Below, piece after piece: positions 45,548 through 56,757 of a stretch of 64,000 bases of DNA (position 1 is its first letter; the number at the start of each line of letters is the position of its first letter). The position numbers and the translations under genes are program-made. Under the pieces are notes generated by a model, which was not told where the DNA came from, did not search any database, and saw nothing but the letters and a program-made list of their open reading frames with translations. The DNA comes from Pseudomonadota bacterium (lineage in GTDB: Bacteria > Pseudomonadota > Gammaproteobacteria > Xanthomonadales > Xanthomonadaceae), in contig CAUJIN010000056.1 of assembly GCA_963205495.1 (NCBI GenBank), forward strand, positions 1-64,000, read 5' to 3'.

Positions 45548-47599
45548 ATGATCCGGATGTTGACCGCCAGCGCGCTGGCGCTGGCCGTGATGGGGGTTCA
45601 TGCGGCGCCGCACGGGCTGACCGCGGAGGAGCTGGTGGCGCTGGACCGGGTGTCCTCGCCCGTGCTGTCGCCGGACGGTCGTCAGGTGGTGTTTTCCCTG
45701 CGCGAGGCCGACGTGGCCGCGAACCGTGGCACCAGCTCGCTGTGGGCCGTGCCGCTGGACGGAAAGGCTCCCGCGCGACGCCTGCTGGCACCGGGTACGG
45801 TGGCGGTGTCGGCGCAGTTCTCGCCGGACGGGCAGCAGCTCTTTTTCCTTTCGCCGCGCTCGGGTTCGATGCAGGTCTGGCGCCTGCCGATGGCCGGCGG
45901 CGAGGCGCAGCCGGTGACGGCGCTGCCGCTCGATGTGGGCAGTTTCCGCCTGTCGCCGGACGGGAATTCGCTGGCCTTGAGTCTGGAAGTGTTCAACGAC
46001 TGCGCGGACCTGACCTGCACGCAGAAGCGTCTCGAGGAGCGCGCGGCGCAGAAGACCACGGGCGTCCTGTACGACCGGCTCTTCGTGCGGCACTGGGACA
46101 CCTGGGCCGACGGGCGCCGCAGCCAGCTCTACACCGCCGCGATCGGCGCCGACGGTCGCGCGGCCGAGCCGGTGAAGGTCAGCCGCGACATCGATGGCGA
46201 CGTGCCTTCCAAGCCGTTCGGCGGTTCGGAGGAATTCGCCTGGGCGCCGGACGGCAAGAGCCTGGTCTTCTCGGTGCGCATCGCCGGCAGTTCCGAGGCG
46301 TGGTCCACCAATTTCGACCTCTACCGCGTTGCTGCCGACGGTTCGGGGGCGCCAGTCAACCTCACCGCCGACAACCCGGCCTGGGACACTTCGCCGGTGT
46401 TCAGCGCCGACGGCAGGACGCTCTACTACCAGGCCATGAAGCGCCCGGGCTTCGAAGCCGACCGTTTCGCCCTGATGGAAAAGAACCTCGCCACCGGCGC
46501 CACCCGGGAAATCGCGCCCGGCTGGGACCACTCCGCCGGCGGCATCACCCTTTCGGCCGACGGCAAGCGCATCTACACCGCGACCGACGATGTGGGCAAT
46601 CATCCGATCCACGTGATCGAGATCGCCACCGGAAAGGCCCGCCGCATCTCTGGCGCGGGTACGGTGGAAGGCTTCGACCTCTCGCGCGATGCGCTGGTCT
46701 ACACCCAGTCCTCGCTCGGTTCGCCCGCCCAGCTCTACGCGGCCAGGGTCGACGGCAGCCAGCCGCGCGCGCTGGTGCGGTTCAACACCAAGGCGCTGGC
46801 CGACGTGCGCCTGGGTGAGTACGAGCAGTTCAGCTTCCCCGGCTGGAACGAGGAGACCGTGCACGGCTACGTGGTCAAGCCGTGGAACTTCGAAGCCGGC
46901 AAGACCTATCCGGTGGCCTTCATCATCCACGGCGGGCCGCAGGGCTCGATGGGCAACAATTTCCACTACCGCTGGAATCCGCAGACCTACGCCGGACTCG
47001 GCTTCGCAGTGGTGATGGTCGATTTCCACGGCTCGACCGGCTACGGCCAGGCCTTCACCGACTCGATTTCGGGCGACTGGGGCGGCAAGCCGCTGGAAGA
47101 CCTGAAGAAGGGCTGGGCCGCGGCGCTGGAGAAGTACGACTTCCTCGATGGCGATCGCGCCTGCGCGCTCGGTGCCAGCTACGGCGGCTACATGATCAAC
47201 TGGATCGCCGGCAACTGGAACGAGCCGTGGAAGTGCCTGATCAACCACGACGGCGTGTTCGACACCCGCGCGATGGGGCACGTCACCGAGGAGCTGTGGT
47301 TCTCCGAGTGGGAGAACGGCGGGCCGGTCTTCGAGGTGCCGCAGAACTACGAGAAGTTCAACCCGGTCAACCACGTCGCCAAGTGGCGCGTGCCGATGCT
47401 GGTGGTGCAGGGCGAGAAGGACTACCGCGTGCCGGTGGACCAGGGGCTGTCTGCCTTCACCGCCCTGCAGCGTCGCGGCATTCCCTCGCAGCTGCTCTAT
47501 TTCCCCGATGAAAACCACTGGGTGCTCAAGCCCCGGAACAGCATCCAGTGGCACAACGCGGTGGGCGACTGGCTCAAACGCTGGACTTCGGCGAACTGA
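45548..47599 (+). CDS. S9 family peptidase (dipeptidyl/acylaminoacyl peptidase type)
   Basis: The 683-residue product has a signal peptide (MIRMLTASALALAVMGVHA). Its N-terminal propeller contains repeated SPDG and ADGKRIY motifs. The C-terminal alpha/beta hydrolase has the triad Ser544 (GASYGGYM), Asp625 (GEKDYRV) and His657 (DENHW), with HGGPQGS as oxyanion loop. Size and motifs fit periplasmic dipeptidyl-peptidase 5-like enzymes of Xanthomonadaceae that use peptides from outside. The ATG at 45548 is preceded by GGGAGAGG. It has its own upstream terminator and no close partner. Exact specificity cannot be read from the sequence. Confidence 0.93.
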   Translation: MIRMLTASALALAVMGVHAAPHGLTAEELVALDRVSSPVLSPDGRQVVFSLREADVAANRGTSSLWAVPLDGKAPARRLLAPGTVAVSAQFSPDGQQLFFLSPRSGSMQVWRLPMAGGEAQPVTALPLDVGSFRLSPDGNSLALSLEVFNDCADLTCTQKRLEERAAQKTTGVLYDRLFVRHWDTWADGRRSQLYTAAIGADGRAAEPVKVSRDIDGDVPSKPFGGSEEFAWAPDGKSLVFSVRIAGSSEAWSTNFDLYRVAADGSGAPVNLTADNPAWDTSPVFSADGRTLYYQAMKRPGFEADRFALMEKNLATGATREIAPGWDHSAGGITLSADGKRIYTATDDVGNHPIHVIEIATGKARRISGAGTVEGFDLSRDALVYTQSSLGSPAQLYAARVDGSQPRALVRFNTKALADVRLGEYEQFSFPGWNEETVHGYVVKPWNFEAGKTYPVAFIIHGGPQGSMGNNFHYRWNPQTYAGLGFAVVMVDFHGSTGYGQAFTDSISGDWGGKPLEDLKKGWAAALEKYDFLDGDRACALGASYGGYMINWIAGNWNEPWKCLINHDGVFDTRAMGHVTEELWFSEWENGGPVFEVPQNYEKFNPVNHVAKWRVPMLVVQGEKDYRVPVDQGLSAFTALQRRGIPSQLLYFPDENHWVLKPRNSIQWHNAVGDWLKRWTSAN

Positions 47600-47640
47600 T
47601 GGATCGGGCGGGGGTCGGGCGCATCCCGGCTCCCGCCGCC

Positions 47641-48861
47641 TCAGCCCACGTTGGCGTGGGCCAGCGCGACCAGGTTCGGGGTGAGGCGGATCAGTAGCTT
47701 CTGCAGCTCGGCGTGGCTGCGGGTTCCCGTTTTGGCGAGGAGCCGTTTGACATGGGTGCGCACCGTGTCCGGACGCACCAGGAACGCCTGCGAAATCTCC
47801 TCGGTGCTCATTCCGCCCACCAGCGCGTTGGCGATGCGCGCCTCGGTTGCGGTGAATCCGAACAGCTCGCGCAGCACTTCGGGATCGTGGCGCGCGGCGG
47901 GCTGCTGGTTGTCGATCAGGACGAGCAGGACGCGCGCGTTCGAGCGCGGGTCGTCCAGGCCCACCAGCAGGCCGAAGTGGCGCGCGATGCGGCTTTCGTC
48001 GATCGGCAGCGGAACGCAGCGCGAACGACGTCAGCGCCCGCGCTGGGCCGCTTCGGCGATTTCCCGGATCGGGGCTTCCAGCCGCGCGGCGTGGTCGTGC
48101 TCGCTGCCGGGGGCGAGGCGGTTGTCGCGTTCCAGCCGCAGCCGCTGACCGTCGTGCAGCAGTGCTCCGGCGGTCGCGTTGTGCGTTACCACGGCTCCCG
48201 CCGCATCGAGCAGGAGGATGGGGCGATTCCACGCGTCCACCCCGGCGCGCAGCACGGCCAGTTCGCATTCCATCTGGCGGGTGCGGTGGCGTGCGCGAAG
48301 CCGGTTCGCCACATGCGTGTGGAAGAGGCCGAGCGCGTCCCGCTCGCAGGCCGAAAACGGGGGTTTGTCCGCGCCACGGAAGAGCCGCAGGCTGATCAGG
48401 TGCTGCGGATCGGTCCGGGCGAAGTGCCCGAGCCCGTAGACCAGGTCGCCGTGGCGCGCCAGAAAGCGCATGTGAAATGGATGGAGGCGCAATTCCTCGG
48501 GCGGCAGCAGTTCGCGCGAGAGTACGGCGCGCCCGGAACGCAGCGCCTCGTCGCGGACCGCCTCGGCCGAGAGCGGATCGATCGCGCGGAATCGCGCGAA
48601 GTAGTCGTTGAGGAACTGCGAGTCGGTGCAGGCGCTGGCGCGCAGCCGGGCGATCCCGTCCACTTCCTCCCACTCGTAGGCAAAGGCCTGGCAGCAGGGT
48701 ACCAGTGCCACCACCGCGTCCAGGGTGAGCCGGAGGATCTGCTGCGGGTCGTCGGTGTTGTCCAGCGCGGTCAAAAGCTCGAGGAGCAGGCTCTCGGGCG
48801 CGGGTGGCAGGGCCCGGGATGGAGGCGGAACGGAAGGAGGCGGGACGTAGTCGATGTTCAT
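47641..48861 (-). pseudogene. LuxR-type transcriptional regulator split by an in-frame stop
   Basis: An N-terminal part (48861 down to 48031, 276 residues from MNIDYVPPPS) ends at a TGA at 48031-48033. The same frame then stays open to 47641. It continues through VPLPIDESRIARHFGLLVGL and into a complete LuxR HTH (FGFTATEARIANALVGG; VRPDTVRTHVKRLLAKTG). Without the stop it would be one 406-residue regulator with an N-terminal PAS/GAF-like sensor region and C-terminal HTH. The codon at the stop could be CGA (Arg) changed to TGA. A sequencing error, readthrough or restart (a GTG/ATG start near 47964 can make a 107-residue HTH protein) remain possible. It is convergent with the S9 gene. Confidence 0.75.
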
Positions 48862-49098
48862 GGTTTGGAAGCTTGTCGTGGTGCTGCGACAGGATGTGTC
48901 GTGCAGCGCCGATTCAGGGAATGCGTACCTTTTATCGGGTACGCACCGGCCGCGGTATCAGAGAATTCCTACCCCATTCGGGGTGGGTGGGCGCGCAAGG
49001 CAGGGAATGCAGCCGGATGCGAAGCGCCGCGTCGGCTTTCCCCGGGCGCGGTGGCCGGATGACCGGGAGTAGGGGGCGTGCGCGCCGGGGTCGGTTCT

Positions 49099-49106
49099 GC
49101 TATATT
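49099..49106 (+). promoter_or_regulatory. Extended -10 promoter of the rpmI-rplT operon
   Basis: CTATATT preceded by TG (TGCTATATT, 49098-49106) is an extended -10 element; no good -35 hexamer is present at 17 bp. It is the only clear promoter signal in the gap 48862-49265. The first 230 bp of that gap show nothing recognisable. Confidence 0.5.
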
Positions 49107-49134
49107 GCTTGGCCCGTTCCGCACTGCGGATCGG

Positions 49135-49260
49135 GGTGCAGTACCGCTCGGCGCAAGTCGGGCGCAAAGAAGCGGATGCAAGCAGGAAGGAAAGCGCGGG
49201 TTCGCCCGCCGCTTGCATCGGTGCCATAACAGCGGCCCTGCGCCGCACCTCAAGGAAACA
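49135..49260 (+). promoter_or_regulatory. Structured leader before rpmI
   Basis: GATGCAAGC at 49175-49183 pairs with GCTTGCATC at 49211-49219, enclosing an inner hairpin GCGGG-TTCG-CCCGC at 49196-49209. In many bacteria the L35-L20 operon is repressed by L20 binding its leader; this structure is a candidate for that role, not a proven match to a known L20 leader. Confidence 0.4.
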
Positions 49261-49265
49261 TCTCC

Positions 49266-49463
49266 ATGCCCAAGATCAAGACCAATCGGGCGGCGGCCAA
49301 GCGCTTCCGGAAGACCGCTTCCGGCAAGTTCAAGTGCGGCCACGCCTTCAAGAGCCACATCCTGACCAAGAAGGCCACCAAGCGTAAGCGCGGCCTTCGC
49401 GCCACCAACCACGTTCGTGCCGAGGACGCAGGCCGCGTCCAGCGCATGCTTCCTTACCTCTGA
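49266..49463 (+). CDS. rpmI: 50S ribosomal protein L35
   Basis: The 65-residue, strongly basic product matches bL35 throughout ([40 protein letters not shown] at the end). It is a component of the large ribosomal subunit. It begins 5 bases after an AAGGA-containing leader and is 13 bp upstream of rplT. In most relatives infC (IF-3) precedes rpmI; here it does not. Confidence 0.98.
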   Translation: MPKIKTNRAAAKRFRKTASGKFKCGHAFKSHILTKKATKRKRGLRATNHVRAEDAGRVQRMLPYL

Positions 49464-49476
49464 GGAGTACTGAGCC

Positions 49477-50986
<1,510 letters not shown>

Positions 50987-50990
50987 GCGC

Positions 50991-51074
50991 GGGAATCGGG
51001 AATCGGGAATCGTGAAGGCGAGGTCCCTGCCGGATTGCCGAAACCCGCTCTTCCCATTCTCCATTCCCTTTTCT
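50991..51074. repeat. GGGAATC-type intergenic repeat between pheS and pheT
   Basis: Three GGGAATC units start at 50991, and a loosely complementary TTCCCATTCTCCATTCCC run follows near 51052-51070. It matches the class seen at 2084-2149 and separates two genes usually only a few bases apart. Confidence 0.65.
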
Positions 51075-51093
51075 CCATACCCGGCTCCAGTCC

Positions 51094-53472
51094 ATGAAAT
51101 TCCCCGAATCCTGGTTGCGTGAACATGTCGCCGTTGCGGCGGACAGCGATACGCTGGCCGCCACGTTGACCGCGATCGGTCTGGAAGTGGAGGACGCCGC
51201 GGCCATCGGTGCGCCGCTTCCCGGCGTCGTGGTGGCGCAGATCCTTTCCTGTGAAAAGCACCCCGAGGCAGATCGGCTGAAGCTGTGCCAGGTGTCGGTC
51301 GGTGCGCAGACCGTGCAGATCGTGTGCGGCGCGCCCAACGCCCGCGCCGGCCTCAAGGCGCCGCTGGCCACGGTCGGGGCCGAGCTTCCCGGCGGGCTGG
51401 TCATCAAGGCGGCGAAGCTGCGCGGGGTCGAATCCTTCGGCATGCTGTGTTCGGCCAAGGAGCTGGGCATCGATGCCGATGCCTCGGGCTTGCTGGAGCT
51501 GCCAGGGGATGCGCCGGTCGGTACCCCGATCGGCGAGTACCTGTCGCTGCCCGATACCCGCTTCGAGCTCAAGCTCACCCCCAACCGCGCCGACTGCTTT
51601 TCGGTTCGCGGGCTGGCCTACGACGTCGCCGCGGCGCTGGGCGGGGCGGTGAGCGACCTGGAGATCGACCCGGTCACTGCCCGGATCGAGGAGGTGCGCG
51701 AGGTGCGGCTGGATGCGCCGGCCGACTGCCCGCGCTACTGCGGGCGCATCGTGCGCGGCGTGGACCCGGCCGCAGCCACGCCGTTCTGGATGGCAGAGCG
51801 CTTGCGCCGCGCCGGGCTCCGTCCGATCAGCGCACTGGTCGACATCACCAACTATGTGATGCTCGAACTGGGCCAGCCGATGCACGCCTTCGATCTCGAC
51901 CGGATTGGCGGCGCGATCCGCGTGCGCCGCGCGCAGCCGGGCGAGCGCCTCAAGCTTCTGGACGAGCGCGAGGTCGCGCTCGATCCCGGCTTCCTCGTGA
52001 TTGCCGACGATGCCGCGCCGCTGGCCGTGGCCGGCGTCATGGGCGGTTGGGATTCGCGCGTCACCGACGAAACGCGCGACGTGTTCCTGGAAAGCGCCTT
52101 CTTCTCTCCCGAGGCGATCATCGGGCGCGCCCGCACGCTGGGGCTGCATACCGATTCCTCGCAGCGCTTCGAGCGCGGCGTCGACCCCGAGCTTGCGCGC
52201 CGCGCGCTGGAGCGGGCCACGGCGCTGGTGCAGGAGATCGCCGGCGGTGCTCCTGGTCCGATCGTGGAGGCCATCGACGCGCAGCGTCTGGTGGCGCGCA
52301 ATCCGGTGCGCCTGCGCCGCGCGCGGTTGGCGCGAGTGTTGGGCATGAGTGTTCCCGATGACGAGGTGGAACGCATCCTGCGCGCGCTGGGCATGGGCGT
52401 TTCGGCCGACGCCGAAGGCTGGCTGGTGGCACCTCCTTCGCGCCGCTTCGACATCGCCATCGAGGAAGACCTGATCGAGGAAGTGGTGCGCATCCACGGC
52501 TATGACCGGGTGCCGCTGCACGCGCCGACCGGCCAGCTCCAGCTCGGTGCCCTGCCCGAAGCGCAGGTGCCGCTGGCGGCTTTCAGCACCCAGCTCGCCG
52601 CGCGCGGCTACTTCGAGGCCATCAACTACGCTTTCCTGGACGTCTCGGTGCTGCGGGCCTGGTCGCTGGAGCAGGGCGCCGAGGTGCTGTCCAACCCGCT
52701 GTCCGCGGAGCTGGGTGCGATGCGCACCGCGCTGCTGCCGGGTCTGGTCGAGGCGCTGCGCCGCAATCTGGCGCGCCAGCAGTCGCGCGTGCGTCTTTTC
52801 GAGACCGGCCGCGTGTTCCTGCGCGATGCCGAAGGACCGCGCGAGGCGCTGCATCTGGCCGCAGCGGCCTGCGGACCGGCTCGCACCGAGCAGTGGGGCG
52901 AAAAGGCGAGGGAGATCGATTTCCACGACCTGCGCGGCGATCTGGAATCCCTGCTGGCCCTGGCCGGCGATCAGGCCCCCGTCACCCTCGTTCCGGCGCA
53001 GGTGCCCTGGCTGCATCCCGGGCGCGGCGCGCGCGTGGAGCGCGGGGGCCGTGTTCTGGGCCATCTTGGCCACCTGCATCCGGCGCTGGCGCGCACGCTC
53101 GACCTGGATCAGGAGGTCCTCGTGATGGAGCTGGATGTGGCGGCGCTTTCCTCGCGCGCGGTGCCCGTGGCGCGCGAAATCTCGCGCTTCCCGTCCGTAC
53201 GCCGCGACCTCGCCGTCGTCGTGCCGCAGGACGTCGCCTGGGCGCGCCTGGAGGCCAGCCTGCGCGCCTGCGCGGGCCCCTTGTTGCGCGCCGTCACGCC
53301 GTTCGACGTCTACCAGGGCAAGGGGATGGAAACAGGATTCAAGAGCATTGCTATGGGCTTGATTTTCCAAGACGATTCGCGCACCCTTGCGGAACAGGAT
53401 ATCGAGAAGGCCGTAGCGGCTGCGCTGGATGGGCTGGCGCGCGATTGCGGGGCTGTACTCAGGGGATCGTGA
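51094..53472 (+). CDS. pheT: Phenylalanyl-tRNA synthetase beta subunit
   Basis: The 792-residue product has all PheT domains: N-terminal [12 protein letters not shown], tRNA-binding/EMAP-like domain (about 40-150; [20 protein letters not shown]), B3/B4 editing domain, B5 domain, the class II-like core and the C-terminal FDX-ACB anticodon-binding domain ([20 protein letters not shown]). It corrects mischarged Tyr and binds tRNA-Phe. The stop overlaps the ihfA start. Confidence 0.97.
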   Translation: MKFPESWLREHVAVAADSDTLAATLTAIGLEVEDAAAIGAPLPGVVVAQILSCEKHPEADRLKLCQVSVGAQTVQIVCGAPNARAGLKAPLATVGAELPGGLVIKAAKLRGVESFGMLCSAKELGIDADASGLLELPGDAPVGTPIGEYLSLPDTRFELKLTPNRADCFSVRGLAYDVAAALGGAVSDLEIDPVTARIEEVREVRLDAPADCPRYCGRIVRGVDPAAATPFWMAERLRRAGLRPISALVDITNYVMLELGQPMHAFDLDRIGGAIRVRRAQPGERLKLLDEREVALDPGFLVIADDAAPLAVAGVMGGWDSRVTDETRDVFLESAFFSPEAIIGRARTLGLHTDSSQRFERGVDPELARRALERATALVQEIAGGAPGPIVEAIDAQRLVARNPVRLRRARLARVLGMSVPDDEVERILRALGMGVSADAEGWLVAPPSRRFDIAIEEDLIEEVVRIHGYDRVPLHAPTGQLQLGALPEAQVPLAAFSTQLAARGYFEAINYAFLDVSVLRAWSLEQGAEVLSNPLSAELGAMRTALLPGLVEALRRNLARQQSRVRLFETGRVFLRDAEGPREALHLAAAACGPARTEQWGEKAREIDFHDLRGDLESLLALAGDQAPVTLVPAQVPWLHPGRGARVERGGRVLGHLGHLHPALARTLDLDQEVLVMELDVAALSSRAVPVAREISRFPSVRRDLAVVVPQDVAWARLEASLRACAGPLLRAVTPFDVYQGKGMETGFKSIAMGLIFQDDSRTLAEQDIEKAVAAALDGLARDCGAVLRGS

Positions 53473-53771
53473 TGGCATTGACCAAGGCCGAAATGGCCGA
53501 CCGGCTGTTCGAGGACGTGGGCCTCAACAAGCGGGAAGCCAAGGAATTCGTCGACGCTTTTTTCGACACCCTGCGCGAGGCGCTGGAGGGCGGCAATCAG
53601 GTGAAGCTGTCGGGTTTCGGCAACTTCGACCTGCGCCAGAAGAACCAGCGCCCCGGCCGCAATCCCAAAACCGGCGAGGAAATCCCGATTTCGGCCCGCA
53701 CGGTGGTGACCTTCCGTCCGGGGCAGAAGCTCAAGGAGCGCGTGGAAGCGTATGCTGGACCCGGGAAGTAA
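53472..53771 (+). CDS. ihfA: Integration host factor alpha subunit
   Basis: The 99-residue product starts [20 protein letters not shown] and has the HU/IHF signature [20 protein letters not shown] with the DNA-intercalating Pro region, then [15 protein letters not shown] bends DNA in replication, recombination and promoter control; the beta subunit must be encoded elsewhere. The ATG at 53472 shares its A with the pheT stop (TGATG); a GTG three bases earlier is also in frame. The order pheT-ihfA-merR is conserved in gamma-proteobacteria. Confidence 0.97.
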   Translation: MALTKAEMADRLFEDVGLNKREAKEFVDAFFDTLREALEGGNQVKLSGFGNFDLRQKNQRPGRNPKTGEEIPISARTVVTFRPGQKLKERVEAYAGPGK

Positions 53772-54108
53772 CAACGAGCTTCCGCCGATTCCGGCCAAGC
53801 GCTACTTCACCATCGGTGAGGTCAGCGAGCTGTGCGACGTCAAGCCGCACGTGCTTCGCTACTGGGAAACCGAGTTTTCCAATCTCAAGCCGGTCAAGCG
53901 GCGCGGCAACCGGCGCTACTACCAGCGCCACGACGTGTTGACCATCCGCCAGATTCGCGGGCTGCTCTACGATCAGGGCTTCACCATCACCGGTGCGCGC
54001 CAGCGCCTGGACGGCGAGCACGGCAAGACCGAGTCGACCATTTCCAGCCAGATCGTGCGCCAGGTGCGCATGGAGCTGGAAGAAGTCCTGCAGCTCCTGC
54101 GGCGCTGA
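53752..54108 (+). CDS. MerR-family transcriptional regulator
   Basis: The 118-residue product has a MerR N-terminal winged HTH ([40 protein letters not shown]) and a short C-terminal helix ([12 protein letters not shown]) without metal-binding cysteines. It belongs to the small family encoded behind ihfA. It overlaps ihfA by 20 bp and has a weak SD, so translation is probably coupled. Its targets are unknown. Confidence 0.93.
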   Translation: MLDPGSNNELPPIPAKRYFTIGEVSELCDVKPHVLRYWETEFSNLKPVKRRGNRRYYQRHDVLTIRQIRGLLYDQGFTITGARQRLDGEHGKTESTISSQIVRQVRMELEEVLQLLRR

Positions 54109-54143
54109 TCGAAACCGGTTCAGCCAAATCGAGCAAACTCTGC

Positions 54144-54149
54144 TAAGAT
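54144..54149 (+). promoter_or_regulatory. -10 element of the tRNA-Pro gene
   Basis: TAAGAT preceded by TGC (extended -10) lies about 38 bp before the tRNA, with a GC-rich discriminator (GCGCGGCCCGCC) typical of stable-RNA promoters. A -35 is weak (TTCAGC at 54119). Confidence 0.45.
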
Positions 54150-54186
54150 GCGCGGCCCGCCGACGCACGGCGGAATCCCAATACTT

Positions 54187-54263
54187 CGGGGTATAGCGCA
54201 GCCTGGTAGCGCACTTGTCTGGGGGACAAGTGGTCGTCGGTTCAAATCCGGCTACCCCGACCA
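54187..54263 (+). tRNA. tRNA-Pro (anticodon GGG)
   Basis: The 77-base cloverleaf starts CGGGGTA and ends TACCCCG-A-CCA with an encoded CCA. The anticodon arm is CTTGT-CTGGGGG-ACAAG, giving anticodon GGG. The T arm contains GGTTCAAATCC. A C1-G72 pair is characteristic of bacterial tRNA-Pro. It reads CCC and CCU codons. Confidence 0.97.
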
Positions 54264-54280
54264 AACGCGAAGCAAGAGCA

Positions 54281-54317
54281 ACGGCCCCCGGAATGATTCC
54301 GGTGGGCCGTTTCTTTT
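54281..54317 (+). terminator. Rho-independent terminator after tRNA-Pro
   Basis: ACGGCCC and GGGCCGT flank an inner stem CCGGAAT-GATTCCGG and are followed by TTCTTTT. The 210 bp from here to the next gene hold nothing recognised. Confidence 0.9.
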
Positions 54318-54527
54318 CCGTTCGATGTGATGCGCAGGCGTGCTGGATCGTCGTATCGTCCGACGGGCGGGGCGACCGGACGGCCCGGATCTTCCGGTGA
54401 GCGCCGCTGCGGAGAACGGCTTCCTGCTCCGTTTCGCGTGGTGTAGGCTTCCGCGAGCACGGCTCGCATTCGGACGGGTCGCACGGGGGCCGGCGGCGAC
54501 TCCGGAACGAGGTCGAGAGAGGTCGAA

Positions 54528-55634
54528 GTGGATCGGCATGTAGCGCGAGCGGTCAATGACCTGCCAGAGGCCGATGCGGAGGCCGCACGGCGCCGGTGGC
54601 TTCGCGACCTGTTCCGCTGGATCTACCCGCTGCGCGTTTTCGGGATGACGCTCGGGCTTCTTCCTGTGCTGGTCGTGCTGCGGGAAATGCGCGCGGATTG
54701 GCCTGCGTGGGGCTGGGCGATGGGCTGTTGCCTGGCATGGCCGCATCTGGCGTGGCTGCACGCGCGCCTGAGCGCTGATTCCCATCGCGCCGAGCTTCGC
54801 AACCTCCTGACCGATTCCGCGCTGGTGGGTAGCCTGATTCCGGTGATCGGATTCAACCTGTTGCCTTCCGTCGGGCTGGTGGCCGTGGCGGTGGCAGACA
54901 AGATCAATTCCGGTGTGCGCGGGATGTGGCAGCGCTCGCTTCTGGGCATGCTGGGCGGGCTGGTTGCCGCCGGACTGATGACGGGATTCCAGTTCCGGCC
55001 AGATACCAGCATGGCGGTTCTTGTGGCCTGCCTGCCGCTCCTGATCCTGCACACTCTGGCTACGAGCGTCAGCAATTACCGGCTGGTCCGGCGAGTGCAA
55101 CAGCAGAACCAGCAGCTCGAAATGCTGAGGTGCCACGACGCACTCACGGGGCTGGAAAGCCGCAGCCACTGGGAAGAAATGGCGGATGCGCTGCGTGCGC
55201 GGTGCGGCGAACGGCGCGAGGCCAGCATCCTGCTGCTGGACGCGGACGGGTTCAAGTCGGTCAACGACGGATACGGGCACGCGGTGGGAGATGACCTTCT
55301 GCGCGCCATCGCGGCCTGCGTCAAGGCCGAATTGCCCGAAGGCGGTCATGCGGGGCGTCTGGGAGGGGATGAGTTCGTCGTGGCCCTGCCGCTGACTGTC
55401 AGGGAGGCGGTGGATCTGGCGGATGCCATCCATGCGCGCGTGCGGCGCATCGAGCTGGCCCATGCGCCCGATGTGCGCGCATCCGTCAGCATCGGAGCCG
55501 CGGCGGCACCGCAGCACGGAGAAGGCATGCGCGCCTGGCTGGAGGCCGCGGATCGCATGCTCTATCGCGCCAAGGAGGATGGGCGAGGCTGCACGCGCAG
55601 CACCTTCCTGCCGACATCTGCCGTGCGAGCATGA
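54528..55634 (+). CDS. MASE2-domain diguanylate cyclase
   Basis: The 368-residue product has an N-terminal MASE2 membrane sensor with several helices (VFGMTLGLLPVLVVL; WPHLAWLHARLS; RNLLTDSALVGS; GFNLLPSVGLVAVA). The GGDEF domain carries the intact motif GGDEF at 279-283 and DADGFKSVNDGYGH for GTP and metal binding. It should make cyclic di-GMP. The RxxD inhibitory site is replaced by PEGG, so product inhibition through it is unlikely. The start is GTG with GAGAGG upstream. AdrA/DgcC of enterobacteria has the same architecture. Confidence 0.94.
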   Translation: MDRHVARAVNDLPEADAEAARRRWLRDLFRWIYPLRVFGMTLGLLPVLVVLREMRADWPAWGWAMGCCLAWPHLAWLHARLSADSHRAELRNLLTDSALVGSLIPVIGFNLLPSVGLVAVAVADKINSGVRGMWQRSLLGMLGGLVAAGLMTGFQFRPDTSMAVLVACLPLLILHTLATSVSNYRLVRRVQQQNQQLEMLRCHDALTGLESRSHWEEMADALRARCGERREASILLLDADGFKSVNDGYGHAVGDDLLRAIAACVKAELPEGGHAGRLGGDEFVVALPLTVREAVDLADAIHARVRRIELAHAPDVRASVSIGAAAAPQHGEGMRAWLEAADRMLYRAKEDGRGCTRSTFLPTSAVRA

Positions 55635-55734
55635 TCCGCGTCATCGGGAGCGCATTGCCTTCCACTGCCTTGTCAGGCTCAAGTCGCGTTGACCGAAGCT
55701 ACAATTCGGGGTCCATTGCCGACCCGGAGTCACC

Positions 55735-56682
55735 ATGCGCACGCTCTATCCCCCCGTCGAACCGCGGATCGTCGGCAGCCTGCGGGTATCCGACCGCCAC
55801 GTCCTGTATTACGAGGAGTGCGGCAATCCCGACGGCAAGCCGGTGGTACTGCTGCACGGCGGGCCGGGCGGGGGATGCAGCGCGAACATGCGCCGTTTCC
55901 ACGATCCGGCGCGCTACCGCATCGTGCTGTTCGACCAGCGCGGCAGCGGGCGTTCGACCCCGCACGCCGATCTCCTCGACAACACCACCTGGCACCTCGT
56001 GGACGACATCGAACGCCTGCGCGAGCACCTGGGGATCGCGCGCTGGCAGGTGTTCGGCGGCTCCTGGGGATCGACCCTGGCGCTGGCCTACGCCCAGAAG
56101 CATCCGGAGTCGGTGACCGAGCTGGTGCTGCGCGGCATCTTCCTGCTGCGGCGCTGGGAGCTGGAGTGGTTCTACCAGAAAGGTGCGAGCCGCCTGTTCC
56201 CGGATGCGTGGGAGGAATACCTGGCGGCGATCCCGCAGGTCGAGCGCGGCGACCTGATTTCCGCCTACCACCGCAGACTCACCTCCGAGGACCCAGCGGA
56301 GCGGCTGGCAGCGGCGCGTGCCTGGTCGGTTTGGGAAGCCTCGTGCAGCTTCCTGCATCAGGATCGCGAGTTCATCGATTCGCACCGCGGCGAGGACTTC
56401 GCGTTGGCATTTGCCCGCATCGAGAGCCACTACTTCGTCAACGGCGGCTTCTTCGAGGAGGAAGGGCAGCTCCTGCGCGACGCGCACCGGCTGCACGGGA
56501 TTCCCGGAACCATCGTGCACGGTCGCTACGACGTGGTTTGCCCGATCCGGAGCGCATGGGACCTCAAGAAGGTCTGGCCGCAGGCCGAGCTTGCGATCTG
56601 CCCGACCGCCGGACATTCGGCCTTCGAGGCGGAAATCACCGACGCGCTGGTGCGCGCGACGGACGGCTACGCTGGCGGCTGA
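55735..56682 (+). CDS. pip: Proline iminopeptidase
   Basis: The 315-residue S33 peptidase has the oxyanion loop HGGPGGGC and triad Ser110 (GGSWGS), Asp266 (RYDVVCP) and His294 (AGHSAFE). FDQRGSGRS and the helical cap region agree with Pip. It removes N-terminal proline from peptides in the cytoplasm. No signal peptide is present. The length is normal. The 100-bp gap upstream shows nothing certain. Confidence 0.95.
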   Translation: MRTLYPPVEPRIVGSLRVSDRHVLYYEECGNPDGKPVVLLHGGPGGGCSANMRRFHDPARYRIVLFDQRGSGRSTPHADLLDNTTWHLVDDIERLREHLGIARWQVFGGSWGSTLALAYAQKHPESVTELVLRGIFLLRRWELEWFYQKGASRLFPDAWEEYLAAIPQVERGDLISAYHRRLTSEDPAERLAAARAWSVWEASCSFLHQDREFIDSHRGEDFALAFARIESHYFVNGGFFEEEGQLLRDAHRLHGIPGTIVHGRYDVVCPIRSAWDLKKVWPQAELAICPTAGHSAFEAEITDALVRATDGYAGG

Positions 56683-56705
56683 TCGGTGCTGCGAACCCCG
56701 ATCAT

Positions 56706-56735
56706 GAAAAAGCCCGCGGCGACGCGGGCTTTTTC
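56706..56735. terminator. Bidirectional terminator between pip and the aminotransferase gene
   Basis: GAAAAAGCCCGC and GCGGGCTTTTTC pair around GGCGAC, giving a T tract on either strand. It serves pip on the plus strand and the aminotransferase on the minus strand. Confidence 0.92.
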
Positions 56736-56757
56736 GTTTCCGGAGAAGAAGCGCAGA

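Noticed and set aside
45506..48673. 1055-codon minus-strand frame over the S9 and LuxR genes
   Set aside because: It runs opposite the S9 gene and through another frame of the LuxR gene; no domain is visible.
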